DNA of 24,741 nt. Source: an uncultured Lachnospiraceae bacterium (GTDB lineage Bacteria; Bacillota; Clostridia; Lachnospirales; Lachnospiraceae). Positions 1-7,852 of the stretch are shown here, piece by piece. Each line of letters opens with the position of its first letter. The first letter of the stretch is position 1. The DNA lies in contig CAKRYY010000041.1 of NCBI GenBank assembly GCA_934432885.1, positions 1 through 24,741 of the forward strand. Direction: 5' to 3'. The notes beneath the pieces are model-generated. The model did no database searches. It had not been told where the DNA came from and worked only from the letters and a program-made list of their open reading frames with translations. The position numbers and the translations under genes are program-made.

Positions 1-18
1 GAAAAGGAGTGACGCGGT

Positions 19-384
19 ATGGAAAAGAGAGAATTGATTTGTATCGGCTGCCCAATGGGATGCCCGATTACAGTTATGATGGAAGATGGAAAGGTAGTAA
101 GCGTAACTGGAAATACCTGTCCGCGTGGAAAGACCTATGCTGAGAAGGAAGTGACGAATCCGACCAGAATCGTTACTTCGACGGTACGCGCATTGGACGG
201 GGATAAGCCGTTTATTTCCGTGAAAACAAAAGAGGATATTCCAAAGGAAAAGATATTTGACTGCATGAAAGAAATAAACCGTGTGACAGTAAAGGCACCC
301 GTTGCGATTGGCGATGTTGTGCTGGAAAATGTAGCGGGCACAGGTGTCCCGGTGGTTGCGACAAAAGCAGTTTTAGCAAAATAA
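19..384 (+). CDS. DUF1667 family protein, probable glycerol-3-phosphate dehydrogenase accessory
   Basis: A 121-residue protein. Its N-terminus carries a Cys-rich motif CIGCPMGC (Cys8, Cys11, Cys15) followed by CPRG (Cys34), the CxxCxxxC...C pattern used for an iron-sulfur cluster at the N-terminus of molybdopterin-type oxidoreductases and found in DUF1667. The rest (NPTRIVTSTVRALDG, then IPKEKIFDCMKEINRV) also fits DUF1667. In Firmicutes this family usually lies directly after an FAD-dependent glycerol-3-phosphate dehydrogenase and an NAD(FAD) oxidoreductase, so it is probably a small redox subunit of that complex; those partners would lie upstream of the window. AGGAG at 5-9 precedes the ATG by 9 bases. 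A strong terminator follows at 422-461, so this is the last gene of its operon. The family is well supported; the exact role is inferred. Confidence 0.85.
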   Translation: MEKRELICIGCPMGCPITVMMEDGKVVSVTGNTCPRGKTYAEKEVTNPTRIVTSTVRALDGDKPFISVKTKEDIPKEKIFDCMKEINRVTVKAPVAIGDVVLENVAGTGVPVVATKAVLAK

Positions 385-421
385 GGGCATAATCACATTC
401 CAATACCATTAGAAATGCCAG

Positions 422-464
422 AAAAGAGCCTGTCGGTTCATCCCCTCCGACAGGCTCTTTTACT
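422..464 (+). terminator. Rho-independent terminator after the DUF1667 gene
   Basis: Perfect 15-bp inverted repeat: AAAAGAGCCTGTCGG (422-436), 10-base loop, and CCGACAGGCTCTTTT (447-461). The 3' arm ends in four T. It closes the upstream operon. The A/T ends are symmetrical, so it could act in both directions, but no minus-strand gene uses it. Confidence 0.88.
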
Positions 465-486
465 GCCTGTGAGATTATGCTATAAT
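459..486 (+). promoter_or_regulatory. Promoter of the rluF-like/ligA operon
   Basis: TTTACT (459-464), 16-base spacer, and a perfect TATAAT (481-486) preceded by TGC, an extended -10 element. The -35 hexamer shares bases with the 3' arm of the preceding terminator. Start of transcription is expected near 493, leaving a leader of about 33 bases. Confidence 0.72.
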
Positions 487-525
487 GAGCCTCAAAGGAA
501 AAAACAAAACAAGGAAGGAATTTGC

Positions 526-1266
526 GTGGAAAAAGTACGTTTAAATAAATTTCTCGCACAGTGCGGCATCTGTTCGCGCAGGGATGCGGACAAGCTTATA
601 GCAGAGGGGCGGGTTACGATAAATGGAAGCATTGCAGGCGTTGGCAGTCAGGTGGGCGGCACAGACAGCGTTGCGGTAGATGGAAAGCAGCTACAGGGCA
701 GAGAAGAAAGGGTCGTGCTTGCATACTATAAGCCGTTTGGCGTAATCTGCACCGAAAGAGATAAATTTGCGGAGCGTATCGTAACAAAGGAAATTGGCTA
801 TCCGGTTCGGGTGACTTACGCAGGCAGACTGGATAAAGAGTCCGAGGGACTATTGCTTTTGAGCAATGACGGCGATTTGATTCAGCGGATGATGAAGGGG
901 AGCAGCGGTCACGAAAAGGAATATGTGGTTAAGCTGCGGCAGGAGCTTACGGACGATTTCTTAAAGCAGATGGCATCCGGTGTATATTTGCATGAGCTTG
1001 AACGAAAGACAAGACCCTGCAGGGTGGAAAAAATGGGAAAATATACCTTCCGTATTATTCTGACGCAGGGAATGAACCGTCAGATACGCCGTATGTGCAG
1101 CGAGCTTGGCATGGAGGTCGCCGCATTAAAAAGGGTACGGGTTATGAATATAACGCTTGGTGAATTAAAACCGGGCAAATACCGCAAACTGGAAGGCGAG
1201 GAGCTTGAACAGTTGTATCGGCTTGCAGAAACGAAGGGAAAAGAAACATGGAGCTTGAAAAAATAA
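526..1266 (+). CDS. 23S rRNA pseudouridine synthase, RluF-like (RsuA/RluB/RluE/RluF family)
   Basis: A 246-residue enzyme that isomerises uridine to pseudouridine in structured RNA. An N-terminal S4 RNA-binding domain (about residues 4-50, VRLNKFLAQCGICSRRDADKL) is followed by the catalytic domain with GRLDKESEGLL at 100-110; Asp103 is the catalytic residue. The stretch HEKEYVVKLRQELTDDF and the block GMNRQIRRMC resemble E. coli RluF more than RsuA or RluB, so 23S position U2604 (and tRNA-Tyr U35) are possible targets by homology. I chose GTG at 526 because AAGGAAGGAA (511-520) sits 5 bases upstream. The longer reading from ATG 415 would begin inside the terminator and ahead of the promoter, so it is rejected. 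The 3' end overlaps ligA by 19 bases, implying translational coupling. Confidence 0.88.
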   Translation: MEKVRLNKFLAQCGICSRRDADKLIAEGRVTINGSIAGVGSQVGGTDSVAVDGKQLQGREERVVLAYYKPFGVICTERDKFAERIVTKEIGYPVRVTYAGRLDKESEGLLLLSNDGDLIQRMMKGSSGHEKEYVVKLRQELTDDFLKQMASGVYLHELERKTRPCRVEKMGKYTFRIILTQGMNRQIRRMCSELGMEVAALKRVRVMNITLGELKPGKYRKLEGEELEQLYRLAETKGKETWSLKK

Positions 1267-3212
1267 AGAAAGAAATGAAAGAGATTTCCGCCCGCCTTTT
1301 AGCAGCTTCTAAGGCATATTACGCAGAAGATACGGAAATTATGAGCAATCTGGAGTATGACAGCCTCTATGAGCAGCTTGAGCGGCTTGAAAAAGAAAGC
1401 GGCATTGTGCTTGCAGGCAGTCCGACTATGAAGGTTGGATATGAGGCGGTGGAAGAGCTGCCAAAGGAGCGGCATGAAAGACCGATGCTTTCACTTGGAA
1501 AGACCAAGGAGAGGGAAGAGCTTGCTGCCTTTTTAAAGGATAAGGAGGGACTTCTTAGCTGGAAGCTGGACGGGCTTACGATTGTGCTGCAGTATGAGGA
1601 AGGAAAACTGGCAAAAGCGGTAACACGTGGAAATGGAGAAATTGGCGAAGTCGTAACAAACAATGCCAGAGTATTTCAGAATATCCCGCTTCAGATTTCC
1701 TATCATGGAAAGCTGACGCTGCGCGGCGAAGCTGTCATTACTTATTCTGATTTTGAAAAAATCAATGAAGAAATCGGAGATGCAGATGCGAAATATAAGA
1801 ATCCGAGAAATCTGTGCAGTGGTTCCGTAAGACAGCTGAATAACGAGATTACAGCATCCAGAAATGTCCGATTTTATGCATTTGCGCTTGTGCATGCCGA
1901 TGGCGTGGATTTTCAGAATAAGAGGGAAAATCAGCTTTTGTTTTTAAAGGAGCAGGGCTTTGACATTGTAGGCTATAAGAGAGTGACAGAGGGTAATGTC
2001 ATAGATACGGTTGCATGGTTTGAAAAAGAGATACAGACCTATGATATTCCATCGGACGGACTTGTTCTTACACTGGATGATTTGGAATATAGCAGAGAAC
2101 TTGGAACAACAGCAAAATTTCCGAGAGACTCCATTGCATTTAAGTGGGCGGATGAGCAGGCGGAGACGACCTTAAAGGAAGTGGAGTGGAGCGCAAGCCG
2201 TACAGGGCTTATCAATCCGGTTGCGATATTTGAACCGGTGGAGCTGGAAGGAACGACAGTAAGCCGTGCCTCCGTCCATAATGTCAGCATTGTAAGGTCG
2301 CTTAAGCTTGGAATCGGAGATAGGCTTACCGTATATAAAGCAAATATGATTATTCCGCAGATTGCGGAAAATCTGACAAAGAGCGGAGGCGTTGAGCCGC
2401 CGTCTATCTGCCCTGTCTGCGGCGGAGAAACGAAAATAGAAAAGGCAAATGATGTTGAGGTGCTGTATTGTACGAATCCTGACTGCGATGCCAAAAGAAT
2501 TAAGGCATTTACTTTATTTGCCAGCAGAGATGCGTTGAATATTGATGGACTTTCAGAAGCGACGCTTGAGAAATTTATCAGCAGAGGATTTATTCATCAT
2601 TATGCGGATATGTTTCATCTTAAGGAGCACCATGAAGAAATTGTAGAAATGGAGGGCTTTGGAGAGAAGTCCTATCAGAAGCTGGTGGAAAATACAAAGA
2701 AGGCCCGCAATACGACGCTGCCAAGACTGCTTTATGGACTTGGCATTGCGAATATCGGTCTGGCAAATGCCAAAATGATTTGCCGGGAATTTGCGGATGA
2801 TTTGCAGGAAATGATGAAGGCGGATACAGAACGGCTTGCGATGATAGATGGCGTTGGTGCTGTAATCGCTGCTGCATTCTGCGATTATTTTAAACAGCCT
2901 AAAAATAAAGAAGAGCTTGCGCTTCTGCTGCCGGAGCTTTCGATCGCACGGGAACAGATAACGTCGGAAAATCTGACCCTGCGGGGGAAGGTTTTTGTCA
3001 TTACCGGAAGCCTGAATCATTTTGAAAATCGCAGTGCCTTAAAGGAAGAGATTGAAAGGCGGGGCGGAAAGGTAACGGGAAGCGTAACCTCAAAAACAGA
3101 TGCCCTGATTAACAATGACACTGCATCAGCGAGTGCCAAAAATAAAAAGGCGAAGGAGCTGGATGTTCCGGTATTGTCTGAGGACGCATTTTTAGAGCAG
3201 TATTTGCAGTAG
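1248..3212 (+). CDS. ligA: NAD-dependent DNA ligase, divergent LigA
   Basis: A 654-residue ligase that seals nicked DNA using NAD+. Domains in order: Ia (about 1-70, with AYYAEDTEIMSNLEYDSLY), adenylation domain with the lysine motif KLDG at 106-109 (Lys106 takes the AMP), OB fold, a four-cysteine zinc finger (CPVCGG ... YCTNPDC), helix-hairpin-helix repeats (LYGLGIANIGLA, IDGVGAVIA), and a C-terminal BRCT domain (about 573-654, LRGKVFVITGSLNHFENR). Several otherwise near-invariant positions differ: KLDG for the usual KVDG/KIDG, RGNGEIGEVVTNN for RGDG..GEDVT.N, and NDTASASAKNKKAKEL for the BRCT G-SKL-KA motif. All catalytic domains are present, so it is probably active. It may be a second, lineage-specific ligase. 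Start ATG 1248 lies inside the preceding gene with GAAGGGAAAAG just upstream. Confidence 0.93.
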   Translation: MELEKIKKEMKEISARLLAASKAYYAEDTEIMSNLEYDSLYEQLERLEKESGIVLAGSPTMKVGYEAVEELPKERHERPMLSLGKTKEREELAAFLKDKEGLLSWKLDGLTIVLQYEEGKLAKAVTRGNGEIGEVVTNNARVFQNIPLQISYHGKLTLRGEAVITYSDFEKINEEIGDADAKYKNPRNLCSGSVRQLNNEITASRNVRFYAFALVHADGVDFQNKRENQLLFLKEQGFDIVGYKRVTEGNVIDTVAWFEKEIQTYDIPSDGLVLTLDDLEYSRELGTTAKFPRDSIAFKWADEQAETTLKEVEWSASRTGLINPVAIFEPVELEGTTVSRASVHNVSIVRSLKLGIGDRLTVYKANMIIPQIAENLTKSGGVEPPSICPVCGGETKIEKANDVEVLYCTNPDCDAKRIKAFTLFASRDALNIDGLSEATLEKFISRGFIHHYADMFHLKEHHEEIVEMEGFGEKSYQKLVENTKKARNTTLPRLLYGLGIANIGLANAKMICREFADDLQEMMKADTERLAMIDGVGAVIAAAFCDYFKQPKNKEELALLLPELSIAREQITSENLTLRGKVFVITGSLNHFENRSALKEEIERRGGKVTGSVTSKTDALINNDTASASAKNKKAKELDVPVLSEDAFLEQYLQ

Positions 3213-3227
3213 GGGATTATCTATGGT

Positions 3228-3248
3228 GGCGGCTGTGTTGAAGCCGCC
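3228..3248 (+). other. GC-rich hairpin between ligA and metA
   Basis: GGCGGCT (3228-3234), 7-base loop, AGCCGCC (3242-3248). No T-tract follows, so it is a poor Rho-independent terminator. The metA -35 element (3238-3243) lies in its loop and 3' arm, so the hairpin could matter for read-through from ligA or simply be coincidental. Confidence 0.5.
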
Positions 3249-3266
3249 TAAGGATTGTGCTATACT
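3238..3266 (+). promoter_or_regulatory. Promoter of metA
   Basis: TTGAAG (3238-3243), 17-base spacer, TATACT (3261-3266) with TGC in front (extended -10). The expected start near 3273 leaves a leader of about 17 bases, too short for a SAM riboswitch or T-box. Confidence 0.75.
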
Positions 3267-3289
3267 ACCTTTAAAAAGAGGAAAACGAC

Positions 3290-4222
3290 ATGCCGATAAA
3301 AGTACAGAATGATCTCCCGGCAAAGGAGAGTCTTGAAAATGAAAATATATTTGTAATGGATGAAAACCGTTCCATTCATCAGAATATCCGCCCATTACAG
3401 ATTTGTATTTTGAATCTGATGCCAGTCAAGGAGGATACGGAGCTGCAGCTTCTGCGTGCGCTTTCTAATACGCCGCTTCAAATCAACATTACGTTTATGA
3501 AGATGAACAGCCATATATCCTTAAATACTTCGGTAACGCATCTGAATAAATTTTATAATACCTTTGATGAATTAAAGGAAAATAAATATGATGGAATGAT
3601 TATTACCGGTGCACCAGTGGAACAGATTCCCTTTGAAGAGGTGGATTATTGGAAGGAACTCTGCACGATTATGGACTGGAGTAAGGAACACGTGACGTCA
3701 ACCTTCCATATCTGCTGGGGTGCGCAGGCAGGCTTATATCATCACTTTGGAATCCGTAAGCATCTATTGGAGGATAAGCTCTTTGGACTTTTTGCACACC
3801 GTGTGAAAAATCGCAGGGTGCCGCTGGTACGTGGATTTGATGATATTTTTATGGCGCCTCACAGCAGGCATACGGCTGTTTCTAATGAGGATATTTATAA
3901 TTGCAGCGAGCTGCTTGTTCTTGCAGAATCTGAAAAAGCGGGCGTATACCTGTGTATGACAGAGGGCGGCAGACAGATATTTGTAATGGGGCATCCGGAA
4001 TATGACAGGATAACGCTGCACAATGAATATATGCGTGATAGAAATAAGGGGCTTTCCATTAAGCTGCCGGAAAATTATTATCCAGAGGATGATTTTGAAA
4101 GGCGTCCGAATCTGCAATGGCGTGCCCATTGCAACACGTTGTATTCCAACTGGCTGAATTATTATGTATATCAGGCGACACCATATGATTTGGAAGAGAT
4201 TGGACCTTGCCATATCGGATAG
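3290..4222 (+). CDS. metA: Homoserine O-acyltransferase MetA, predicted acetyl-CoA type
   Basis: A 310-residue enzyme, the usual family length, that acylates L-homoserine in the first committed step of methionine synthesis. Visible active-site residues: Cys142 in HICWGAQA (acyl-enzyme nucleophile), His235 in GHPEYD, and Glu237. Residue 111 is Glu in GAPVE. In characterised MetA proteins this position decides the acyl donor: Gly111 in E. coli goes with succinyl-CoA, Glu111 in Bacillus enzymes with acetyl-CoA. The automatic name 'homoserine O-succinyltransferase' is therefore probably wrong for the donor. Ribosome site AGAGG (3277-3281) precedes ATG 3290. The stop is 12 bases before the next gene, so read-through into the solute-binding protein is likely. 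Confidence 0.95.
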   Translation: MPIKVQNDLPAKESLENENIFVMDENRSIHQNIRPLQICILNLMPVKEDTELQLLRALSNTPLQINITFMKMNSHISLNTSVTHLNKFYNTFDELKENKYDGMIITGAPVEQIPFEEVDYWKELCTIMDWSKEHVTSTFHICWGAQAGLYHHFGIRKHLLEDKLFGLFAHRVKNRRVPLVRGFDDIFMAPHSRHTAVSNEDIYNCSELLVLAESEKAGVYLCMTEGGRQIFVMGHPEYDRITLHNEYMRDRNKGLSIKLPENYYPEDDFERRPNLQWRAHCNTLYSNWLNYYVYQATPYDLEEIGPCHIG

Positions 4223-4234
4223 GAGTAAAATGAA

Positions 4235-5680
4235 ATGATAATAAGAAAAAGAGGAAAGTTGCTTTTGGGAGTAATGGCAGCTTTTTTGGCAGTGCTCTTT
4301 TCGGGAGGCTGCGCAGCGAATACGCCGCCGCAGGAGGTGACAGTAAAAAAACCTCTGGAAATCCGCTTCTGGCATTATTATAACGATGCGCAGAAAGATG
4401 GACTGGATGAAATTGTGGCAGAATATAACAATACAGTTGGAAAGGAAAGGGGCGTATTGGTTGAAGCGGTAGCGCTTGGCTCCATTGAGGATATTACCCT
4501 TAAGGTAGAGCTGGCAGCTAACAGCATGGATGGAGCTGCAGAAAGACCGGATATGTTTTTGGCTTACCGGGATACCCTGCAGGAGATTCAAAAAAGCGCG
4601 CCGGCGGAGCTGCTTGATTTCCAGGACTATTTTACCAGAGAAGAACTGGAGGATTATTACTCTGATTTTCTGGCGGAGGGGGTATTCGGAGACGCACTGT
4701 ATATTATGCCTGCGGTAAAGTCTACGGAGCTGTTGTTTATGAATCAGACCCTGCTAGATAAGTTTTTTGCAGAAAATAGCAGCTATTCGGCGGCTGATTT
4801 TGAAAGCTGGGAGTCCATTGCGAAGATGGCAGAGGCATTTTATAACTGGACGGATGCGCAGACACCGGAGGGAGCCAATGATGGAAAGGCGTTAATTGGA
4901 ATCGACAGTCTGAGCAACTATTTCATTACACAGAATCATTCGCTGGGCGCAGATATTTATAAGACGGCGGCGGATGGAAGCGTGACCTTTGAACTGGATG
5001 AGGCGGCAATCAAAAAGCTGTTTAGCGGATATTATATTCCTTACACAAAGGGATATTTCAGGGATGCGGAAAAGTATTGCTCGGATGAGCTTAGACAGGA
5101 TAAGCTTTGCGGCTATGCAGGCAGCATTGCAAGCGTTGCCTATTTCCCTGAGACAATCTATCCGAAGGATGGAAGTGAAGAGACGATAGAGATGGGGATT
5201 TATCCTTATCCGGGCTTTGCAGACGGTAAGAAAACCGCCATACAGCAGGGTGCCGGAATTGCTGCTTTGAAGGGAACAGAGGAGTCCAATCGGGCAGTGG
5301 CGGATTTTATCAAGTGGATTTCAGGAAAAAAGGGCATGGAATATGCGTCGTTGCTGTCTTATATGCCAACAAGCCGGGCTGCAGTTGAAAATGGGGAATT
5401 TGACGAAATTCAGGAAGAAAAAGTAAAGGCTGCGGTTATGATGGGCGTGGAACAGGTAAAAACCTGCGATATGGTTTATGGCTTTGACTTTGAGGGCGCT
5501 TATGATATTCGTAAGGAATTTGAAGATTATTTTAAAACAATACTAAAGGATGGCAGACAGGAATATTTGAAATACCTTGCGGAAGGCATGTCGCCGGAGC
5601 TGGCGGCAGATGCAATGAATTACGATGAAAAAGCACAGGATTTCTATGATCAGATAGTGGAGATTTTCTGCCAACGGTAG
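4235..5680 (+). CDS. Extracellular solute-binding lipoprotein (SBP family 1/8), orphan
   Basis: A 481-residue secreted lipoprotein. Signal: basic RKRGK, hydrophobic stretch, and lipobox-like FSGGC with Cys26 as the lipidation site. The mature part begins KPLEIRFWHYYNDAQKDGLDEIVAEYN and contains PAVKSTELLFMNQTLLDKF, both typical of sugar or peptide binding proteins of bacterial ABC importers. No ABC permease or ATPase gene lies anywhere in the window. Instead the next gene, 4 bases downstream, is a membrane diguanylate cyclase with a large outside domain. That context suggests a ligand-sensing rather than a transport role (inference). AGGAG (4221-4225) gives a 9-base spacing to ATG 4235; it abuts the metA stop. 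The ligand cannot be told from the sequence. Confidence 0.88.
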   Translation: MIIRKRGKLLLGVMAAFLAVLFSGGCAANTPPQEVTVKKPLEIRFWHYYNDAQKDGLDEIVAEYNNTVGKERGVLVEAVALGSIEDITLKVELAANSMDGAAERPDMFLAYRDTLQEIQKSAPAELLDFQDYFTREELEDYYSDFLAEGVFGDALYIMPAVKSTELLFMNQTLLDKFFAENSSYSAADFESWESIAKMAEAFYNWTDAQTPEGANDGKALIGIDSLSNYFITQNHSLGADIYKTAADGSVTFELDEAAIKKLFSGYYIPYTKGYFRDAEKYCSDELRQDKLCGYAGSIASVAYFPETIYPKDGSEETIEMGIYPYPGFADGKKTAIQQGAGIAALKGTEESNRAVADFIKWISGKKGMEYASLLSYMPTSRAAVENGEFDEIQEEKVKAAVMMGVEQVKTCDMVYGFDFEGAYDIRKEFEDYFKTILKDGRQEYLKYLAEGMSPELAADAMNYDEKAQDFYDQIVEIFCQR

Positions 5681-5684
5681 GATT

Positions 5685-7703
5685 ATGAAAAAGAAAACCT
5701 ATTCATTAAAAAACAGAATCATCTGTGCAGTGTTGATTGCAGTGCTGGCACAGAGCCTGTTCTTTGGCGTTCTTCTGGCGTCTATGGGCGGAATCACAGA
5801 CATTTCCAGGCAGCCGTATGAGACAATGCGTCTGCGTCTTCAGGATAAAAATGAAGTCATTTCATCTACGCTGAATCATATTTATCTGGAAGGAGCCGGG
5901 CTAAAACGGCAGATTCGTAAGGGAACGCCGGTAAGTAACATTCATGCCATGCTGATAGATGTTCTGAACAAAACCAATGCGCTTTCCGCAGTCTATTATA
6001 TTAACCTTAATCAGAATGAAGTGGTTTGTTATAGTGATAACGAACCATCGGAATATTCGCTGAATACATCCGATATTGCCTGTCTGATGGGAGTGCCGGA
6101 GGAAAATATTTCAGTTTCCATGTCTACACACTGGCGGAAGAGTTTCTCAGAGGAGGAATATCAGAAGATACTAACATATGCGAAAAGTGAAAATGGCTTT
6201 GATGGCTGGAGCTATAATACGCAAAAGGTAGCATTTTACTATAGTGTGTATTTAAAGGATGGGGGAAATGGACATCTTTTACTGCTGAAAGCCGATGTAG
6301 AGGAGCTGCTGAAGCTGTTTTTACTGCATGACGATACGGCTTCCTCGATGGATAATATGCTGTTTTGCCTGGGAAATGATGATGGTACCTTTTATGGCAG
6401 CGAGACATCGTTTGCACCAGTAGCTGTTATGGATGCTGGCAGTGAGCCCACGCAGCAGATAACATGGAAAAATGAAAACGAACACTACACTGGATTCCGT
6501 GAGAAGGTAAAAATTTACGGCAAGTTTTTGGATGAAAATGCGCTGTATGTTGAGGTGCTTGGAAGGGATACAAAGCTGCAGGCTCCTGCAAGAGAGATGA
6601 CGTATAAGATTATCATTGCTTATCTTTTCTCAATGGCAGCATGCTTTGTTGCCTGCTGGAGCTCGACAGAGATTATTTTGGAGCCCTTAAAGCAGATGCT
6701 TAAGGATATTCAGCGGCAGCGTGGAAAAGAAGTGCATTTTCGTGACAGCGGCGCGGAGGAGATTCAGAGCATTTATGAGGCGCTTAATGATATGGCGAAA
6801 CGTCTGGAACAGAGCCATTCGAGATATAATTTTACCATGAGTGAAATGGAGCACAATATCGGCAGCTTCTTTTATCATTCTGATACCAAAATAACAGATA
6901 TTACCAGCTCTGTTGCGGAAATTCTTGCACTTGAGGATGAACATATTTCTGAAGAAATGCAGCTGACGGAAGCTGACTGGGAGAAAATCCGCGCAAAGCT
7001 TGAGATATGCGCTGAATTAAATGCGCATACCTTCCGGGATAATGAAGGAAATGTGCATTGCGTTTCCTTTAAGACAAAGGAGGAAGAAAACGGAATCTTT
7101 GGCGTTGTAACAGATAAGACGATAGAGTATCAGAAAATCAGTCATTTGAAGTTTGTTTCCGAACACGATTTTCTGACCAAGCTTCACAATGCTTCCTATT
7201 TAAAGGAGCATGGTGAGCAGCTGCTAAAAGCGCATAAGGGCTGGGTCAACGCAATGATGTTCTGTGACCTGGATAATTTGAAGCATGTAAATGACAATTA
7301 CGGTCATAACATGGGAGATGCTTATATTGTAGCGATGGCGGACCGCATGCGCTGGTGTGTCAAGAAGCTGCAAAAAACCAAGCCGGAGGCGAAGGTAATC
7401 GCGTCAAGAATCTCTGGTGATGAATTTGCAATGCTCTTTACAGGCTTTGGAACCAAAGAGGAAATTCAGGAGGCGATGATTGAACTGTACAAAAAGAAAT
7501 GTTTTATTCATTTGTCGGATAAGGAAGAGTATTCCGTACGGGTTTCGATGGGAATTGCGTATGAAAGCGAAACGGTTTCTACCATAGACCAGCTTTTAAA
7601 GTGTGCGGATGAGGCGATGTACAGCATCAAGAGCAGGAGTAAGAATGGAATTGCCGTTTACGAAAAAGAAGGAAAGATGCAGGAAGTTGATTTTATAAGT
7701 TAA
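5685..7703 (+). CDS. Membrane diguanylate cyclase with extracellular sensor and degenerate PAS-like region
   Basis: A 672-residue protein predicted to make cyclic di-GMP. Order: membrane helix about 11-34; extracytoplasmic sensor region about 35-303 of no family I can name, possibly Cache-like; second helix about 307-326; HAMP-like linker about 327-378; PAS-like region about 380-485 ending GVVTDKTIEYQK; GGDEF domain about 490-665. The signature is SGDEF at 577-581, an accepted active variant, with the metal-binding stretch FCDLDNLKHVNDNYGHNMGD at 526-545 intact. The inhibitory RxxD site expected nine residues before SGDEF is absent (EAKV instead), so feedback inhibition by product is not predicted. 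The gene starts 4 bases after the solute-binding lipoprotein stop, with a weak TAGGA site overlapping that stop, so the two are co-translated and probably act together. Confidence 0.9.
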   Translation: MKKKTYSLKNRIICAVLIAVLAQSLFFGVLLASMGGITDISRQPYETMRLRLQDKNEVISSTLNHIYLEGAGLKRQIRKGTPVSNIHAMLIDVLNKTNALSAVYYINLNQNEVVCYSDNEPSEYSLNTSDIACLMGVPEENISVSMSTHWRKSFSEEEYQKILTYAKSENGFDGWSYNTQKVAFYYSVYLKDGGNGHLLLLKADVEELLKLFLLHDDTASSMDNMLFCLGNDDGTFYGSETSFAPVAVMDAGSEPTQQITWKNENEHYTGFREKVKIYGKFLDENALYVEVLGRDTKLQAPAREMTYKIIIAYLFSMAACFVACWSSTEIILEPLKQMLKDIQRQRGKEVHFRDSGAEEIQSIYEALNDMAKRLEQSHSRYNFTMSEMEHNIGSFFYHSDTKITDITSSVAEILALEDEHISEEMQLTEADWEKIRAKLEICAELNAHTFRDNEGNVHCVSFKTKEEENGIFGVVTDKTIEYQKISHLKFVSEHDFLTKLHNASYLKEHGEQLLKAHKGWVNAMMFCDLDNLKHVNDNYGHNMGDAYIVAMADRMRWCVKKLQKTKPEAKVIASRISGDEFAMLFTGFGTKEEIQEAMIELYKKKCFIHLSDKEEYSVRVSMGIAYESETVSTIDQLLKCADEAMYSIKSRSKNGIAVYEKEGKMQEVDFIS

Positions 7704-7710
7704 AAAATAC

Positions 7711-7739
7711 TTGCTTTTTGTATAAGAATACGATATAAT
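7711..7739 (+). promoter_or_regulatory. Promoter of the tRNA-Pro gene
   Basis: TTGCTT (7711-7716), 17-base spacer, perfect TATAAT (7734-7739). The transcript should begin around 7746, about 30 bases before the mature tRNA. Confidence 0.78.
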
Positions 7740-7741
7740 AT

Positions 7742-7770
7742 CAGAGTTGCTAAAGATAATAGCGGCTCTG
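7742..7770 (+). other. Leader hairpin in front of tRNA-Pro
   Basis: CAGAGTTGCT (7742-7751) pairs fully, with two G-U pairs, with AGCGGCTCTG (7761-7770) around a 9-base loop. It ends 5 bases before the tRNA. It may be a 5' leader structure removed by RNase P, though the predicted transcript start falls within its 5' arm. Confidence 0.5.
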
Positions 7771-7775
7771 AATAA

Positions 7776-7850
7776 CGGGGTGTGGCTCAGTTTGGTTAGA
7801 GCGCCGTCTTAGGGAGGCGGAGGCCGCAAGTTCGAATCTTGTCACTCCGA
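7776..7850 (+). tRNA. tRNA-Pro, anticodon AGG
   Basis: A complete cloverleaf can be drawn. Acceptor CGGGGTG (7776-7782) pairs with CACTCCG (7843-7849); D stem GCTC/GAGC; anticodon stem CCGTC/GGCGG (7804-7808, 7816-7820); loop TTAGGGA with anticodon AGG at 7811-7813; T stem GCAAG/CTTGT with loop TTCGAAT. The proline identity elements are present: C1-G72, A73, and G35-G36-G37. The 3' CCA is not encoded (GCA follows A73), so it must be added by tRNA nucleotidyltransferase. A34 in a bacterial tRNA-Pro is uncommon; it would be expected to be converted to inosine by a TadA-type deaminase or to read CCU directly. It stands alone with its own promoter and terminator. Confidence 0.95.
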
Positions 7851-7852
7851 GC

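Noticed and set aside
415..525. Upstream ATG for the RluF-like gene
   Set aside because: It begins before the terminator and the promoter, lacks a ribosome site, and adds residues absent from the family. GTG 526 is better.
3213..3289. SAM riboswitch or T-box upstream of metA
   Set aside because: The gap is only 77 bases and the promoter uses most of it; no conserved riboswitch core is present.
3764..4591. A 275-codon minus-strand open frame across metA and the solute-binding gene
   Set aside because: It spans two well-supported genes on the other strand and encodes nothing recognisable.
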